In this document: positions 8,657-16,783 of the stretch, one piece after another | Layout of the letters: each line of letters starts with the position of its first letter | Position numbering within the stretch: the first letter of the stretch is position 1 | Origin: G963665495 sp963677785 | Lineage (GTDB): Bacteria; Desulfobacterota; Desulfovibrionia; Desulfovibrionales; Desulfovibrionaceae | Direction of reading: 5' to 3' | Length of the DNA stretch: 64,000 bases | Assembly (NCBI GenBank): GCA_963677785.2 | Contig: CAXXDH010000003.1 | Coordinates: 3,906,001 to 3,970,000, forward strand | Notes under the pieces: model-generated | The model's input: only the letters and a program-made list of their open reading frames with translations | The model's database searches: none | What the model was told of the DNA's origin: nothing | Program-made: the position numbers and the translations under genes

Positions 8657-10438
8657 TCAGGTGCTCCCTGATACCGTATCAGGAAGACCTGGTGGCCGTA
8701 TGGCATGCTTTTGCAGCTTTCTGACAACGGTTGCCTGACTGATTCCCAGAAATTGCGCCATTTCACGCGTGCCGGAGCAGGTTGAGCGTGCTTTAGAGAG
8801 CATTTCCCGTTCGATTTTGTCGAGAGCCTGGTTCAAAGTAAGCGGGGTAGTGTCCGGGCATGGCTTGGTTTCCATGTGAAGCAGTTCGGCCAGGAACTCA
8901 TCCAGCAAGGAGTCATCGCACATTACCACGCCCTTGCGTATGATGCCCATAAGTTCGCGGACATTGCCGGGAAAAGAGTATTCCTGCAGCAGGTTCATGC
9001 CGCGGGTGCTTATGCGTTTGTTGGTTTTGTATTTGTTGTTTTCCTGTTCCAGTAACCTGGTTGTGAGTTCGAAAATATCTTCCAGTCGTTCGCGCAATGG
9101 TGGGATGGAGACGGTGAAGGTGTTCAGACGGTACAGAAGGTCGCCTCTGAAACGCTTGAGTTTTACCCAGGATTCCAAATCACGGTTGGTTGCCGCAATG
9201 ACGTTGCATTCCATTTGTTTTGGAGTGTTGCCTCCGAGAGAGCGATATTCCCGTTCGTCCAGGCATTTTAACAATTTTGCCTGGCTGGCCAGAGGAATTT
9301 CGGCAACTTCGTCCAGAAACAGTGTTCCGTCTCCCGCCAATTGCATCAAACCGATCCGGCCGCTTTCCAATGCCCCGGTAAAGGCGCCTTTTTCATAACC
9401 GAACAGCTCGGCTTCAAAAAGCGTATCCGGCAGAGAAGCGCAGTTGACGGAAATGAAGGGTTTGTTTTTTCGCGGGCCGCTTTTATGGATGAATTTGGCC
9501 AGCAGTCCTTTTCCCGTGCCGGATTCGCCTAACAGGAGTATGTTGGAGGCCTCAAGTTGCGAGAGCTTGAGACAGGTGGTAAGCACCCTCCGCATGGCTT
9601 TGGATTCCGCCACTACCCCCCCTTGCTGCAGTTCCAGCATGGTCAGCGTATCCAGTTCGCGCTGGACTTTTTCTTGAGCTTTGCGGGCTTGGTCAAGGTG
9701 TTCATGCAAGGTATTCAGGTCGGTGATGTCGCGTTCGTTGGCCACAACCAGAAAAAGCTCTCCATGGTCGTTGAAAGCAGGCGTACCGGTGACCAGCAGT
9801 TGCCTGCCTGTTCCTGGAATATTTTGAATGATGGTATGCTGCTGCTTTGTTTGCAGGACGTGCAGGGTGACGGCATCGTCGATAAGGCCGTTTTCCAGCA
9901 TGTCCAGTATGTTTTTACCTTTCAAGGCAGAGGCATCAATGCCGTTGAGGCGTTCGGAGGCTTTGTTGATGTCCAGAATATTCCCTTGGCCGTCGGTTAC
10001 CCAGATGCCGTCGCTGGAAGACTGGAAAATGGCTTTGAGCTGCTGGGCCACATGTTGGTATGCATTGAGTTTGACGGCCAGTTCCTCAAAGCGCTCGGGA
10101 CGCTGCAAACTGATCACTGCTCCAGAGAATACGCCTTGTTGCATGAGGGGCGTTATTTCGTAGAACAGGTCGTTTCCTTTGTCGACAATACGGCCTTTTC
10201 CCGTACAAAATTCGCTGTCCTGCATAGCTGTCCGGATTTTGGGTGTGGCCAAAGGAAGCAGTGGTTCGCTATCGCAACCGAGGCAGGCGTCTATGGGGCG
10301 TCCTCTGCTTTTAAAAAAAAGCTCGGCCCCTTTGTTGAGGTAAATGACACGGCATTGCGTGTCCACCGCCACTACGGCGTAGCTTATTGAATCCAGAATG
10401 GAGGGGAGGTCGCAATTACTGTACATGTGGTTATGCAT
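8657..10438 (-). CDS. sigma-54-dependent activator, PAS-PAS-AAA+-HTH
   Basis: About 593 residues from ATG 10438 (an in-frame TTG at 10456 or ATG at 10426 is possible; the spacing from GAGG is poor for all). Two N-terminal PAS domains are followed by an AAA+ domain with Walker A GESGTGKG, the sigma-54 contact loop GAFTGA and Walker B GTLFLDEV. A TyrR-type helix-turn-helix ends the protein (GTREMAQFLGISQATVVRKL). It lacks a receiver domain, so it probably senses a ligand directly, as TyrR/RocR-type activators of amino-acid catabolism do. Its position 5' of gabT, with paired dyads and a sigma-54 promoter between them, makes gabT-liv its probable target. Confidence 0.9.
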   Translation of the reverse strand: MHNHMYSNCDLPSILDSISYAVVAVDTQCRVIYLNKGAELFFKSRGRPIDACLGCDSEPLLPLATPKIRTAMQDSEFCTGKGRIVDKGNDLFYEITPLMQQGVFSGAVISLQRPERFEELAVKLNAYQHVAQQLKAIFQSSSDGIWVTDGQGNILDINKASERLNGIDASALKGKNILDMLENGLIDDAVTLHVLQTKQQHTIIQNIPGTGRQLLVTGTPAFNDHGELFLVVANERDITDLNTLHEHLDQARKAQEKVQRELDTLTMLELQQGGVVAESKAMRRVLTTCLKLSQLEASNILLLGESGTGKGLLAKFIHKSGPRKNKPFISVNCASLPDTLFEAELFGYEKGAFTGALESGRIGLMQLAGDGTLFLDEVAEIPLASQAKLLKCLDEREYRSLGGNTPKQMECNVIAATNRDLESWVKLKRFRGDLLYRLNTFTVSIPPLRERLEDIFELTTRLLEQENNKYKTNKRISTRGMNLLQEYSFPGNVRELMGIIRKGVVMCDDSLLDEFLAELLHMETKPCPDTTPLTLNQALDKIEREMLSKARSTCSGTREMAQFLGISQATVVRKLQKHAIRPPGLPDTVSGST

Positions 10439-10456
10439 ATCAAATGCTTGCCTCAA

Positions 10457-10934
10457 TGAAAATCCGTTGATTTATGGGATATCCGCTTGGAAAGGAATTG
10501 GTTTGTTTCAGCAGCCAGTTATTGCTCCGTGCAAAAAAAATTACTTTTTCATGCTGGGTTTCAAGGAAGGCTTCGCCATTGGAGAAACTTAGGTAGAAAA
10601 CTGTCTTGCGTTCATCTTTACATGTACAAATTGCTAAGAGCAACTTTTTTGAAGTAAATGCTATCTTGATTGTTTTGAAAAAGTCGATTCGAAATGTGAA
10701 AAATATGAGATTCTATTTTTTTTAAGATTTCATAAGACATTCTGGAGTTAATGCGTTGTTGAAAATATGCACACATCTGCTTAGCTGGTAATATATTTAA
10801 TTTATTACCTATCAAGATATTAATATTGTAAATTTGGATATAACGCGTTGTGTCACCCATTGGCTTTTTACCCATGAAGCATTATAAATTCTTTAAGCGG
10901 ATGCGCATTTGTATTGGGGGGACATTTTTTACGT
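10457..10934. other. AT-rich intergenic region between activator and GGDEF genes
   Basis: The 478 bases separate two divergently read genes. An 85-codon open frame on the minus strand has no ribosome binding site and low-complexity composition and is not called. The only ordered element is a 23-bp dyad at 10787-10809 (GGTAATA-N9-TATTACC), about 125 bases before the GGDEF gene, which could be an operator. No convincing -35/-10 pair was found. Confidence 0.5.
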
Positions 10935-12464
10935 ATGAATTGTTTTAAAGATAGTTCCAGTACGAGCATAAAAACCGGGGGCTTCAGCAATGTCGGGCGT
11001 GAATACGCTTTCGGCAGCAATCCGGCTTTGTTGTCGTCTATTGCCCGTGGGGCGGAAGAGCTTACCTCCGGCAAGGGCTGGCCGGAGGGAGTCAATGACC
11101 TGCTTGCTGACCTGGGTATGATTACAGGTGTGAGCAGAGTCTGGATTTTTCAAGTGTTCGAATTGACGGATGACTATATCCTGCAGGATTATACTTTCGA
11201 ATGGGCAAAACGGCCGGAGTTTGTTCAACTCGGTATGCCGACTTTCAGCATGTTTAAGACGAACATTGATTCTGACGGATATCGAAGGCTCATCGAAAGC
11301 CGCAAAAGAGGCGAATGGCAAAAGGTCATTACTCGCAAGCTTCCTCCTTGTTTTTTAAAGAAATCTCAGGAGGAACAGGGCATTCTTTCCATGTTGACCA
11401 TTTCTATTCTGGTGGAAGGCGAATGGTGGGGAATCCTGGGATTTGACGATTGCGAGCGCGAATATGAATGGTCCGATGTGGAGATCGGTCTTCTGCGTAC
11501 GGCTGCTTTTCTCATTTCAAGCGCGGTCCTCAGGGACAGACTGAGTGCGAAACGCAGGCAATTCGCTATATTGAATCAGTTGTCCGACACCAGTACCTGG
11601 GAGTATGATTTTCAAACCGGCCACTTCTGGTGTTCCCCTGAACTGGTGCTGACGTATAAGGGGACTACCGAAAATTTGCGTTTTTCCTTGACCGGGGCGA
11701 TGAAGCTGGTGCATCCGTTTGATCGGAAAACAATGATCTCCTCACTGCATGCTTTTCTTGAGCGCAATAGAACGGACTTTCGGCAGGATGTACGCATCTT
11801 GACGGATTCCGGTTCCTTTCGCTGGGTCGAATTGCTGGGCAAGCTGCATCGCAACAACACAGGCAAACCGGCGCAACTCGCCGGTATTGCAGTTGATATC
11901 AGCCACAGAAAAATGGAAGAGCAGCGTTTATTGGTCGAGGCCACCACGGATCCACTCACCGGCATCATGAATCGGCGCATGCTGGAAAGAGAACTTTGGA
12001 AAGCCATTGAAAAGCTGCGCGAATCCGGCTCCGGTCCGCTTTCCGTTTTCATGGTTGATTTGGATAAGTTCAAAAATGTCAATGATACATATGGCCACCA
12101 TACAGGTGACCTGGTGCTCAAAAACTTTGCCGCGTTGTGCCAGGTGGTCCTGCGTGAAAAGGATATTGTCGGGCGGCTCGGCGGGGATGAATTTTGTATC
12201 CTGCTTGCTGATACGACCAGTCAAGAAGCCGAATGCATAGGCTGGCGTCTGATTGATGCTGTCAGCAGCGAAACAGTTGCCTGCGACAACGCGAGAATCA
12301 GTTTTAGTATAAGCCTTGGCATGGCCACCAGTGCTGATCCATTTATAACTCCTACTCAGTTGCTCGACAGGGCGGACACGGCGCTCTACAACGCGAAGCG
12401 CTCAGGACGAAACAGACTCGCAGGGGAAGAAGCCAGTAGCCTGTGTTTCTCGGCAATGAAATAA
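10935..12464 (+). CDS. GAF-PAS-GGDEF diguanylate cyclase
   Basis: About 509 residues from ATG 10935; a TTG at 10914 is the alternative and the ribosome binding site favours neither strongly. A GAF-like sensor domain (about 30-200) precedes a PAS_3-like domain (about 205-330) and a C-terminal GGDEF domain. The active-site motif is intact (RLGGDEF, near residue 416), and an RxxD inhibitory site (REKD) lies five residues before it. It should therefore make c-di-GMP and be product-inhibited. There are no membrane segments. A PilZ effector candidate is encoded at 36645. The sensed signal is unknown. Confidence 0.9.
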   Translation: MNCFKDSSSTSIKTGGFSNVGREYAFGSNPALLSSIARGAEELTSGKGWPEGVNDLLADLGMITGVSRVWIFQVFELTDDYILQDYTFEWAKRPEFVQLGMPTFSMFKTNIDSDGYRRLIESRKRGEWQKVITRKLPPCFLKKSQEEQGILSMLTISILVEGEWWGILGFDDCEREYEWSDVEIGLLRTAAFLISSAVLRDRLSAKRRQFAILNQLSDTSTWEYDFQTGHFWCSPELVLTYKGTTENLRFSLTGAMKLVHPFDRKTMISSLHAFLERNRTDFRQDVRILTDSGSFRWVELLGKLHRNNTGKPAQLAGIAVDISHRKMEEQRLLVEATTDPLTGIMNRRMLERELWKAIEKLRESGSGPLSVFMVDLDKFKNVNDTYGHHTGDLVLKNFAALCQVVLREKDIVGRLGGDEFCILLADTTSQEAECIGWRLIDAVSSETVACDNARISFSISLGMATSADPFITPTQLLDRADTALYNAKRSGRNRLAGEEASSLCFSAMK

Positions 12465-12593
12465 GAAAATACGAATGGATTTTTAGCCTGAATATTGTGG
12501 ATTGAATTGCAGAGTGATCTCTGTATAACGAGAGTGACGTTAGTTTAATTCGTTTTTAAGAACTTTTGAGGGTTGCCAAAGGAGAAAAAGTAC

Positions 12594-13046
12594 ATGGGAA
12601 TGTTGCTGATCGATAATCTTCCTTCGCAAGAGGATGAAACATTGCATCCTGAAAACGCGAAACAAGAGTCCATGCTAACCGGCGTGCTGCAGCTGGACAA
12701 CTATTTTCCCCCAGTTTCGCCGAATGAGGAACGTTCGTCTGAGAAAACAGAGTCTGCCTTTTTTGATGCGGAGAACAAGCTGAAAAAACTGAAAAAAGAT
12801 GTGAAAAAGTTAACAGACCGGGTTGAAACGCTGGAAGAGGACGTGGAGGCGAATCAGCTGCCGGAATGCGATGATCCTGTCGGGGCTTTATTGGCCCGCC
12901 TAGCTATGAAAGACCGGAAACGGACGTTTAAAGTGGTCTACGGCATTGTCAAAGAATACGCGGGCTCCGGCAATGCCGATCCTGCCCGTATTCCCGCATT
13001 GTTTCGGGAGCTCTTTGAGCTGTGTGTTACGGGGAATGTAAAATAA
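12594..13046 (+). CDS. hypothetical coiled-coil protein
   Basis: 150 residues from the ATG at 12594, chosen because AAAGGAG lies nine bases before it; the upstream TTG at 12573 precedes that site. An acidic, disordered N-terminal half contains two similar phrases (MGMLLIDNLP and LTGVLQLDNYFP). A charged coiled coil follows (about 65-100, Lys-rich then Glu-rich), then a compact helical C-terminus. There is no signal peptide. It sits 129 bases after the GGDEF gene on the same strand and could be co-transcribed. I do not recognise the family. Confidence 0.6.
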   Translation: MGMLLIDNLPSQEDETLHPENAKQESMLTGVLQLDNYFPPVSPNEERSSEKTESAFFDAENKLKKLKKDVKKLTDRVETLEEDVEANQLPECDDPVGALLARLAMKDRKRTFKVVYGIVKEYAGSGNADPARIPALFRELFELCVTGNVK

Positions 13047-13058
13047 TTCAATACACTC

Positions 13059-13244
13059 TCAGATAATGAGCTTTGTTCCCTCTTTTGTCGCAGTTGGGTT
13101 TGGAAGAGCGATTACCTGTATTAAAAAAATCCATAACAACGGCATGAGTTCAGAATATATTCTTGTTTCTGGAAGAACTCCCAATATAAATCCCATGCCA
13201 ATCACTGGTAAACAATAGAAATAAAGAAATTTTTTAGAAGACAT
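13059..13244 (-). CDS. possible small membrane protein
   Basis: 61 codons from an ATG at 13244 encode two hydrophobic stretches (FLYFYCLPVIGMGFILG and LMPLLWIFLIQVIALP) with a polar tail. The longer in-frame start reaches towards the IS1182-type element. The ribosome binding site is weak and the family is not recognised. The gene could be a remnant of something damaged by insertion. It is kept because the hydrophobic pattern is coherent. Confidence 0.3.
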   Translation of the reverse strand: MSSKKFLYFYCLPVIGMGFILGVLPETRIYSELMPLLWIFLIQVIALPNPTATKEGTKLII

Positions 13245-13446
13245 TCGACACTCGTCTTGCTTAAAATCTAGATTTTTTCTAGGGAACCGCTGATTTAATC
13301 CCGTTTTATGATCGTCAACAGATTGAATTCTCAGTATAGAAGTGGATCGGGTTGTTCGGACCACCGAGCGGCATTTTGAAGGTGGACAAATTGACAGATC
13401 ATGCCGCCTCTGAACGCATTCGGGGAAGTAATCCCTCAGGCTTTAG

Positions 13447-14994
13447 CAGCCTGTCGGACTTAAATACCAAATAAGTATTTTATTAAACAAAATCATTGTG
13501 TTAATAGTATTTTTATGAGCGTGAACTTCAAAGACGTCTTCAGAGATCGGCCCTTGTTGCTTTCCCCCGACATGCGTGACTGGGTTCCAGATGACGACAT
13601 GGTGCATTTTGTCCTTGAAGCGGTGAACCTCGTGTCTACTGCCACGTTTAAGGTCAATCACCGGGGAACCGGTTCCAAGCAGTATTCTCCTCGTATGCTG
13701 CTGGCATTGTTGATATACTGTTATGCAAACGGCGTCTTTTCTTCGAGACGCATTGAGCGCGCAACGTATCGTGACGTCGCGGTACGGTACCTTACCGGCA
13801 ACACGCATTCTGACCATGACACGATCTGCTCATTTCGGCGGAAGAATTCCGAAGCGTTCAGTGCGACCTTTTTGGAAGTACTCAAACTCGCCAGCGAGTT
13901 GAAGCTGCTCAAAGTTGGCAACATCAGTGTCGACGGGACGCACATCAAGGCCAACGCAACGCTTCAAAATATAAAGGCATCCGATATGACCGGGCCTGCG
14001 GACTTGAGCAAAAGTTGACGGACGACATTGCCGAACTGATGCGTAAAGCTGAGCGCGCCGACAACGCATCCACTGAGGATGGACAAAGGATTCCTGAAGA
14101 AATTGCCCGTCGTGAAAAGCTGCAACAAAAAATGCGACAGGCAAGAATAAACTTGAGGAGCGGGCGCGTAAGCGCGCTGAGGCCGAGCAGGCGGAGTATG
14201 AGCGTAAGTGCTCGGATCGCGAGAAAGGGCCGAAGAAGCGAGGCCCCAAGCCCAAACCGCCTAAAAGCACTCCCAAGGAGTCCGAGCAGGTAAACCTGAC
14301 TGATGAAGATTCGCGAATCATGCGCAAAAGCAACCGTAGCGAATACACGCAATCTTACAGAGCTCAGGCTACGGTTGATGCTGATGGCTCGCAGTTCATA
14401 TTGTACAATCATGTGACAAATTGCGCAGTGGACAGCGACGAGCTTTTGGCTGCGGTCATTGGAGTGATCGACAATGTTGGACAGCCCTCGGCGGTGTTGG
14501 CTGATGCAGGGTATATCAATCGGGATGCTTGTGAAAAAATTGAAGAATTATGCGTAGAGCCGTTTGTCGCCCCAAGACGGCAAGAATCGCGAGAGTATGA
14601 TTTCCGTCCTCCCAAAGAAAAGCCGATTAACGATCCGTATCATAAGGCGATGCGTGAGAAGCTTGACAACGAGGAAGGCAAGTACCTGTATGCTCTGAGA
14701 AAACAAACAGTTGAGCCCGTATTTGGCATCATCAAGCAAGCGCTTGGATTTCGCCAGTTTCTCCTACGTGGGCTCAAAAAAGTTACCACGGAGTGGGAGT
14801 TGGTGTGCTTGGCGTATAACGTGAAGAGAGTTTTTGCGTTGAAATGCGCCTAAAAATGGGGCTGAAGCGCCAAAAAAGGCCCAATTGACTATATTGAAGG
14901 CATAAAGGCAAAGATTTCAGCCTTGCTCGACGGTAAAGCCCGGCTCCAGCAGATATCTTCTTATTGCTGGAGCCGGGTCAAGTTCGACAGGCTG
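13447..14994 (+). mobile_element. IS1182-type insertion sequence, copy 1
   Basis: The element is about 1.55 kb, with ends CAGCCTGTCGGACTT and its near-inverse AAGTTCGACAGGCTG. A possible 4-bp target duplication (TTAG, 13443-13446 and 14995-14998) flanks it. A 13-bp perfect inverted repeat (14939-14951 with 14965-14977) lies just inside the right end. It is inserted at the start of an IS21-type istB remnant. A second copy, nearly identical, is at 22968. Confidence 0.85.
13515..14853 (+). pseudogene. IS1182-type transposase, frameshifted (copy 1)
   Basis: The frame opening at ATG 13515 encodes the DUF772-type N-terminus and the first catalytic aspartate (ISVDGTHIKAN). A 5-bp tandem duplication (AACGC at 13953-13962) then shifts the frame and it stops at 14018. 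A second frame ending at 14853 carries the remaining catalytic residues (LADAGYINRD and VEPVFGIIKQALGFRQF). A further -1 shift near 14140, also present in copy 2, separates the charged linker. As read, no full-length DDE transposase can be made without frameshifting. Confidence 0.8.
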
Positions 14995-15563
14995 TTAGGG
15001 CTGCTCGTGGACAAGGAATACCTGCTTCGCGAAAATCGACGTCTAACGAGACGGCTTCAGGAGGCCCGGCTGAAGGTCAAGGCCGAAGTGGAGGACGTGG
15101 ATTTCCAGACGCCACGCGGGCTGAACAAGGGGTTCTATCTTGAACTGGCGAACGGCGGCTGGCTTCGGCGCAAACACAACTGCATCATGACTGGTCCCAC
15201 CGGCTGCGGCAAAACCTACTTGGCTTGCGCCTGGCTCAGAAAGCATGCCGTGAAGGTTTCCGGTGTCTCTATATTCACTTCTCTGACCTGGTACGGGACA
15301 TGGTCATCATTGACGACTGGCTCCGGGAGCCGCTAACGCTCGAGCAAGCAAGGTGCGTGCTCGACTTGGTGGACGATCGTTTCCGTGCCAAGTCGATGCT
15401 ATTGACGGCCCAGGCCCCTATTAGTGATTGGCATGGTCGGTTTCAAGACCCGACCTTGGCGGATGCCGTGCTCGATCGTATTATCCACGACTTACACCGG
15501 ATAGAATTGAACGGCGACTCCATGAGGAAAAAGACTTCGAGCTTGACGAAACGGGCCGGCTAA
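14995..15563 (+). pseudogene. istB: istB-like ATPase remnant of an IS21-family element
   Basis: The 5' end is removed by the IS1182-type copy. The remaining reading has the IstB helper-ATPase Walker A (GPTGCGKTYLACA), then a frameshift near 15230. A second frame continues QKACREGFRCLYIHFSDLVR, then jumps directly to the sensor/Walker B region (VIIDDWLREPLTLEQARCVL), showing an internal deletion of roughly 60 codons. It ends DRIIHDLHRIELNGDSMRKK, typical of IstB C-termini. IstB normally assists IstA; no istA is present here. Confidence 0.8.
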
Positions 15564-15603
15564 TCCAATGAAAGAGTAACGCAACGACGCTCATCAAAGA
15601 GGC

Positions 15604-15639
15604 GGCCCATTTCATGACTCTGGGTGGCCCATTTCATGA
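15604..15639. repeat. IS21-type end repeats
   Basis: GGCCCATTTCATGA occurs twice (15604-15617 and 15626-15639), 22 bp apart, just past the istB remnant. Repeated subterminal blocks are typical of IS21-family ends. The right limit of the element is probably near 15680, inside the 3' part of the zraP operon. Confidence 0.55.
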
Positions 15640-15842
15640 TTTTTCGCAGCCAATCGCATTTACGACGAAAAAGTGGCCGGTTTGGATGCGATTTCGCACC
15701 TTGCGGGAGGTCATTCCTTGCACCAGTTTCACAATCAAAAAAAACGCCAGGACCACTACAATAAGCATAAACAACAATCCAACTATTCCCCTCCCATAAA
15801 AACACCGCTACGCCCGAATCCGCCGCCTAAACACTGCCACAT
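15634..15842 (-). pseudogene. small Gly-rich membrane protein, frameshifted
   Basis: ATG at 15842 follows GGAG by six bases and encodes MWQCLGGGFGRSGVFMG, then reaches a stop at 15783. One frame over, the sequence continues as a clean membrane helix (VGLLFMLIVVVLAFFLIVKL) followed by a basic tail. A 1-base slip in the G-rich stretch near 15790 would explain the break. The last ~20 codons run into the IS21-type end. It is the third gene of the zraP operon and resembles small SHOCT-type membrane proteins, but that match is uncertain. Confidence 0.5.
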
Positions 15843-15863
15843 GCCGATCTCCTTTCTGACCGA

Positions 15864-16037
15864 TCACCGGCTCGGTATTCTGTGGTGTGGTTCGTTCCAA
15901 TGACCTGGCCCCATGCCCTGATGGAATCCGTACGCTCCGTATCCGTGGCCAGGCCAGTGACGTCCGCATCCGGCGAGAAACAACAAACCGAGAATCGCCA
16001 CGAGCAAAACTGTCATTTTTTTTTTTAGAATATGCAT
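15864..16037 (-). CDS. small His/Gly-rich lipoprotein
   Basis: 57 residues from ATG 16037, which has a GGAGG site; an earlier in-frame codon upstream precedes that site. A lipoprotein signal with lipobox LFLAGC leads to a ~35-residue mature peptide rich in His, Gly and Trp (RHWPGHGYGAYGFHQGMGPG). This composition suggests loose metal binding at the envelope. It lies 56 bases after zraP on the same strand, so it is probably co-expressed with it under metal stress. There is no named family. Confidence 0.6.
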   Translation of the reverse strand: MHILKKKMTVLLVAILGLLFLAGCGRHWPGHGYGAYGFHQGMGPGHWNEPHHRIPSR

Positions 16038-16093
16038 TCTGTTTTCCTCCATATTGCAGGGAGAGGCATGGCCTCTCCCTGCCGGACAGTCCG

Positions 16094-16543
16094 TTATTTG
16101 CGTCCGCCCTGCCGGGGACCGGAACCGCTTCCATCACAGCCCATCCGCGGACCGTTTCCAGCTTTCCCTCCCCTGCAATTAAAAGTGACGTTCATTGCGC
16201 GGGCTTTTTCCGCAATCTGCGTTTTCTTGGTAAAAATACTTTCACTCAGCGCACGCGCATGCGCGGGATCAGGATTTTGTCCAGCCATCAAAGCGCGAAA
16301 TTCGCCACGGTCCGCAGCCAGTGACGCCCGAAGATCCTTGGTGACATCCAGAAATTTCTGAAACTCGGGATTATTCTGCGCTCCGGCATAATTACAACCG
16401 CCGCCATAACCACCTCCCATGCCATATCCGCCACCCTGGCCATGGCCTCCGCCATAACCACCGCATCTGGCGAATGCGTCCGCTGCGTTCAGTCCAATGC
16501 CTACACTCAAAATCAGGGCTAATGCGATAATCAATTTTTTCAT
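16094..16543 (-). CDS. zraP: periplasmic metal-binding chaperone, ZraP-like
   Basis: 149 residues from ATG 16543, which follows GGAGGAAACGATC; the longer open frame upstream lacks a site. A signal peptide (about 1-24) leads to a Gly-rich segment with Cys and His (RCGGYGGGHGQGGGYG), then a helical core resembling the ZraP/CpxP LTxxQ group (NPEFQKFLDVTKDLRASLAADRGEF). In Enterobacteria ZraP binds zinc in the periplasm and represses ZraSR signalling. Here it is divergent from a zraSR-like pair, matching that circuit. It is transcribed from a strong sigma-54 promoter. Confidence 0.85.
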   Translation of the reverse strand: MKKLIIALALILSVGIGLNAADAFARCGGYGGGHGQGGGYGMGGGYGGGCNYAGAQNNPEFQKFLDVTKDLRASLAADRGEFRALMAGQNPDPAHARALSESIFTKKTQIAEKARAMNVTFNCRGGKAGNGPRMGCDGSGSGPRQGGRK

Positions 16544-16594
16544 GATCGTTTCCTCCAGTTTTTTGAATTTTTGAACAAGCTTTGCATTGTCTAA

Positions 16595-16610
16595 GGCAAA
16601 TGCGGTGCCA
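16595..16610 (-). promoter_or_regulatory. sigma-54 promoter of zraP
   Basis: On the minus strand TGGCACCGCATTTGCC fits the -24/-12 consensus almost perfectly with correct spacing. The start point would be near 16585, 42 bases before the zraP ATG. The divergent gene pair includes a sigma-54 activator. Confidence 0.88.
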
Positions 16611-16717
16611 AAATGGACAATTTTATATAACATATTAAAATAACGAAATTTTTCATTCAAAAGAAATTTTACTACCTCAATTAATACTTGCTCGAAGCAT
16701 ATCGAATGCTTAAAAAT

Positions 16718-16755
16718 TAGACATCGAAAGAGTACATTGTCCAACGATTAGACAA
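16718..16755. promoter_or_regulatory. TTAGACA half-site cluster, probable ZraR-like operator
   Basis: Half-sites TTAGACAT (16718-16725), TTGTCCAA (16737-16744) and TTAGACAA (16748-16755) are present; the last two form a dyad with a 3-base spacer. Another copy, TTGTCTAA, lies at 16587-16594 next to the zraP start point. The cluster is 130-170 bases upstream of that start, fitting an enhancer for the response regulator encoded at 18613. Confidence 0.6.
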
Positions 16756-16783
16756 TCTACTCGAAAGGAAACAAGGAAAACGC

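Noticed and set aside
10618..10875. 85-codon open frame on the minus strand between the activator and GGDEF genes
   Set aside because: AT-rich, no ribosome binding site, no recognisable fold; it covers an ordered dyad and is probably chance.
16681..16783. Sigma-54 promoter for zraSR on the plus strand
   Set aside because: TTGC occurs but no GG lies at the required distance; no acceptable -24 element.
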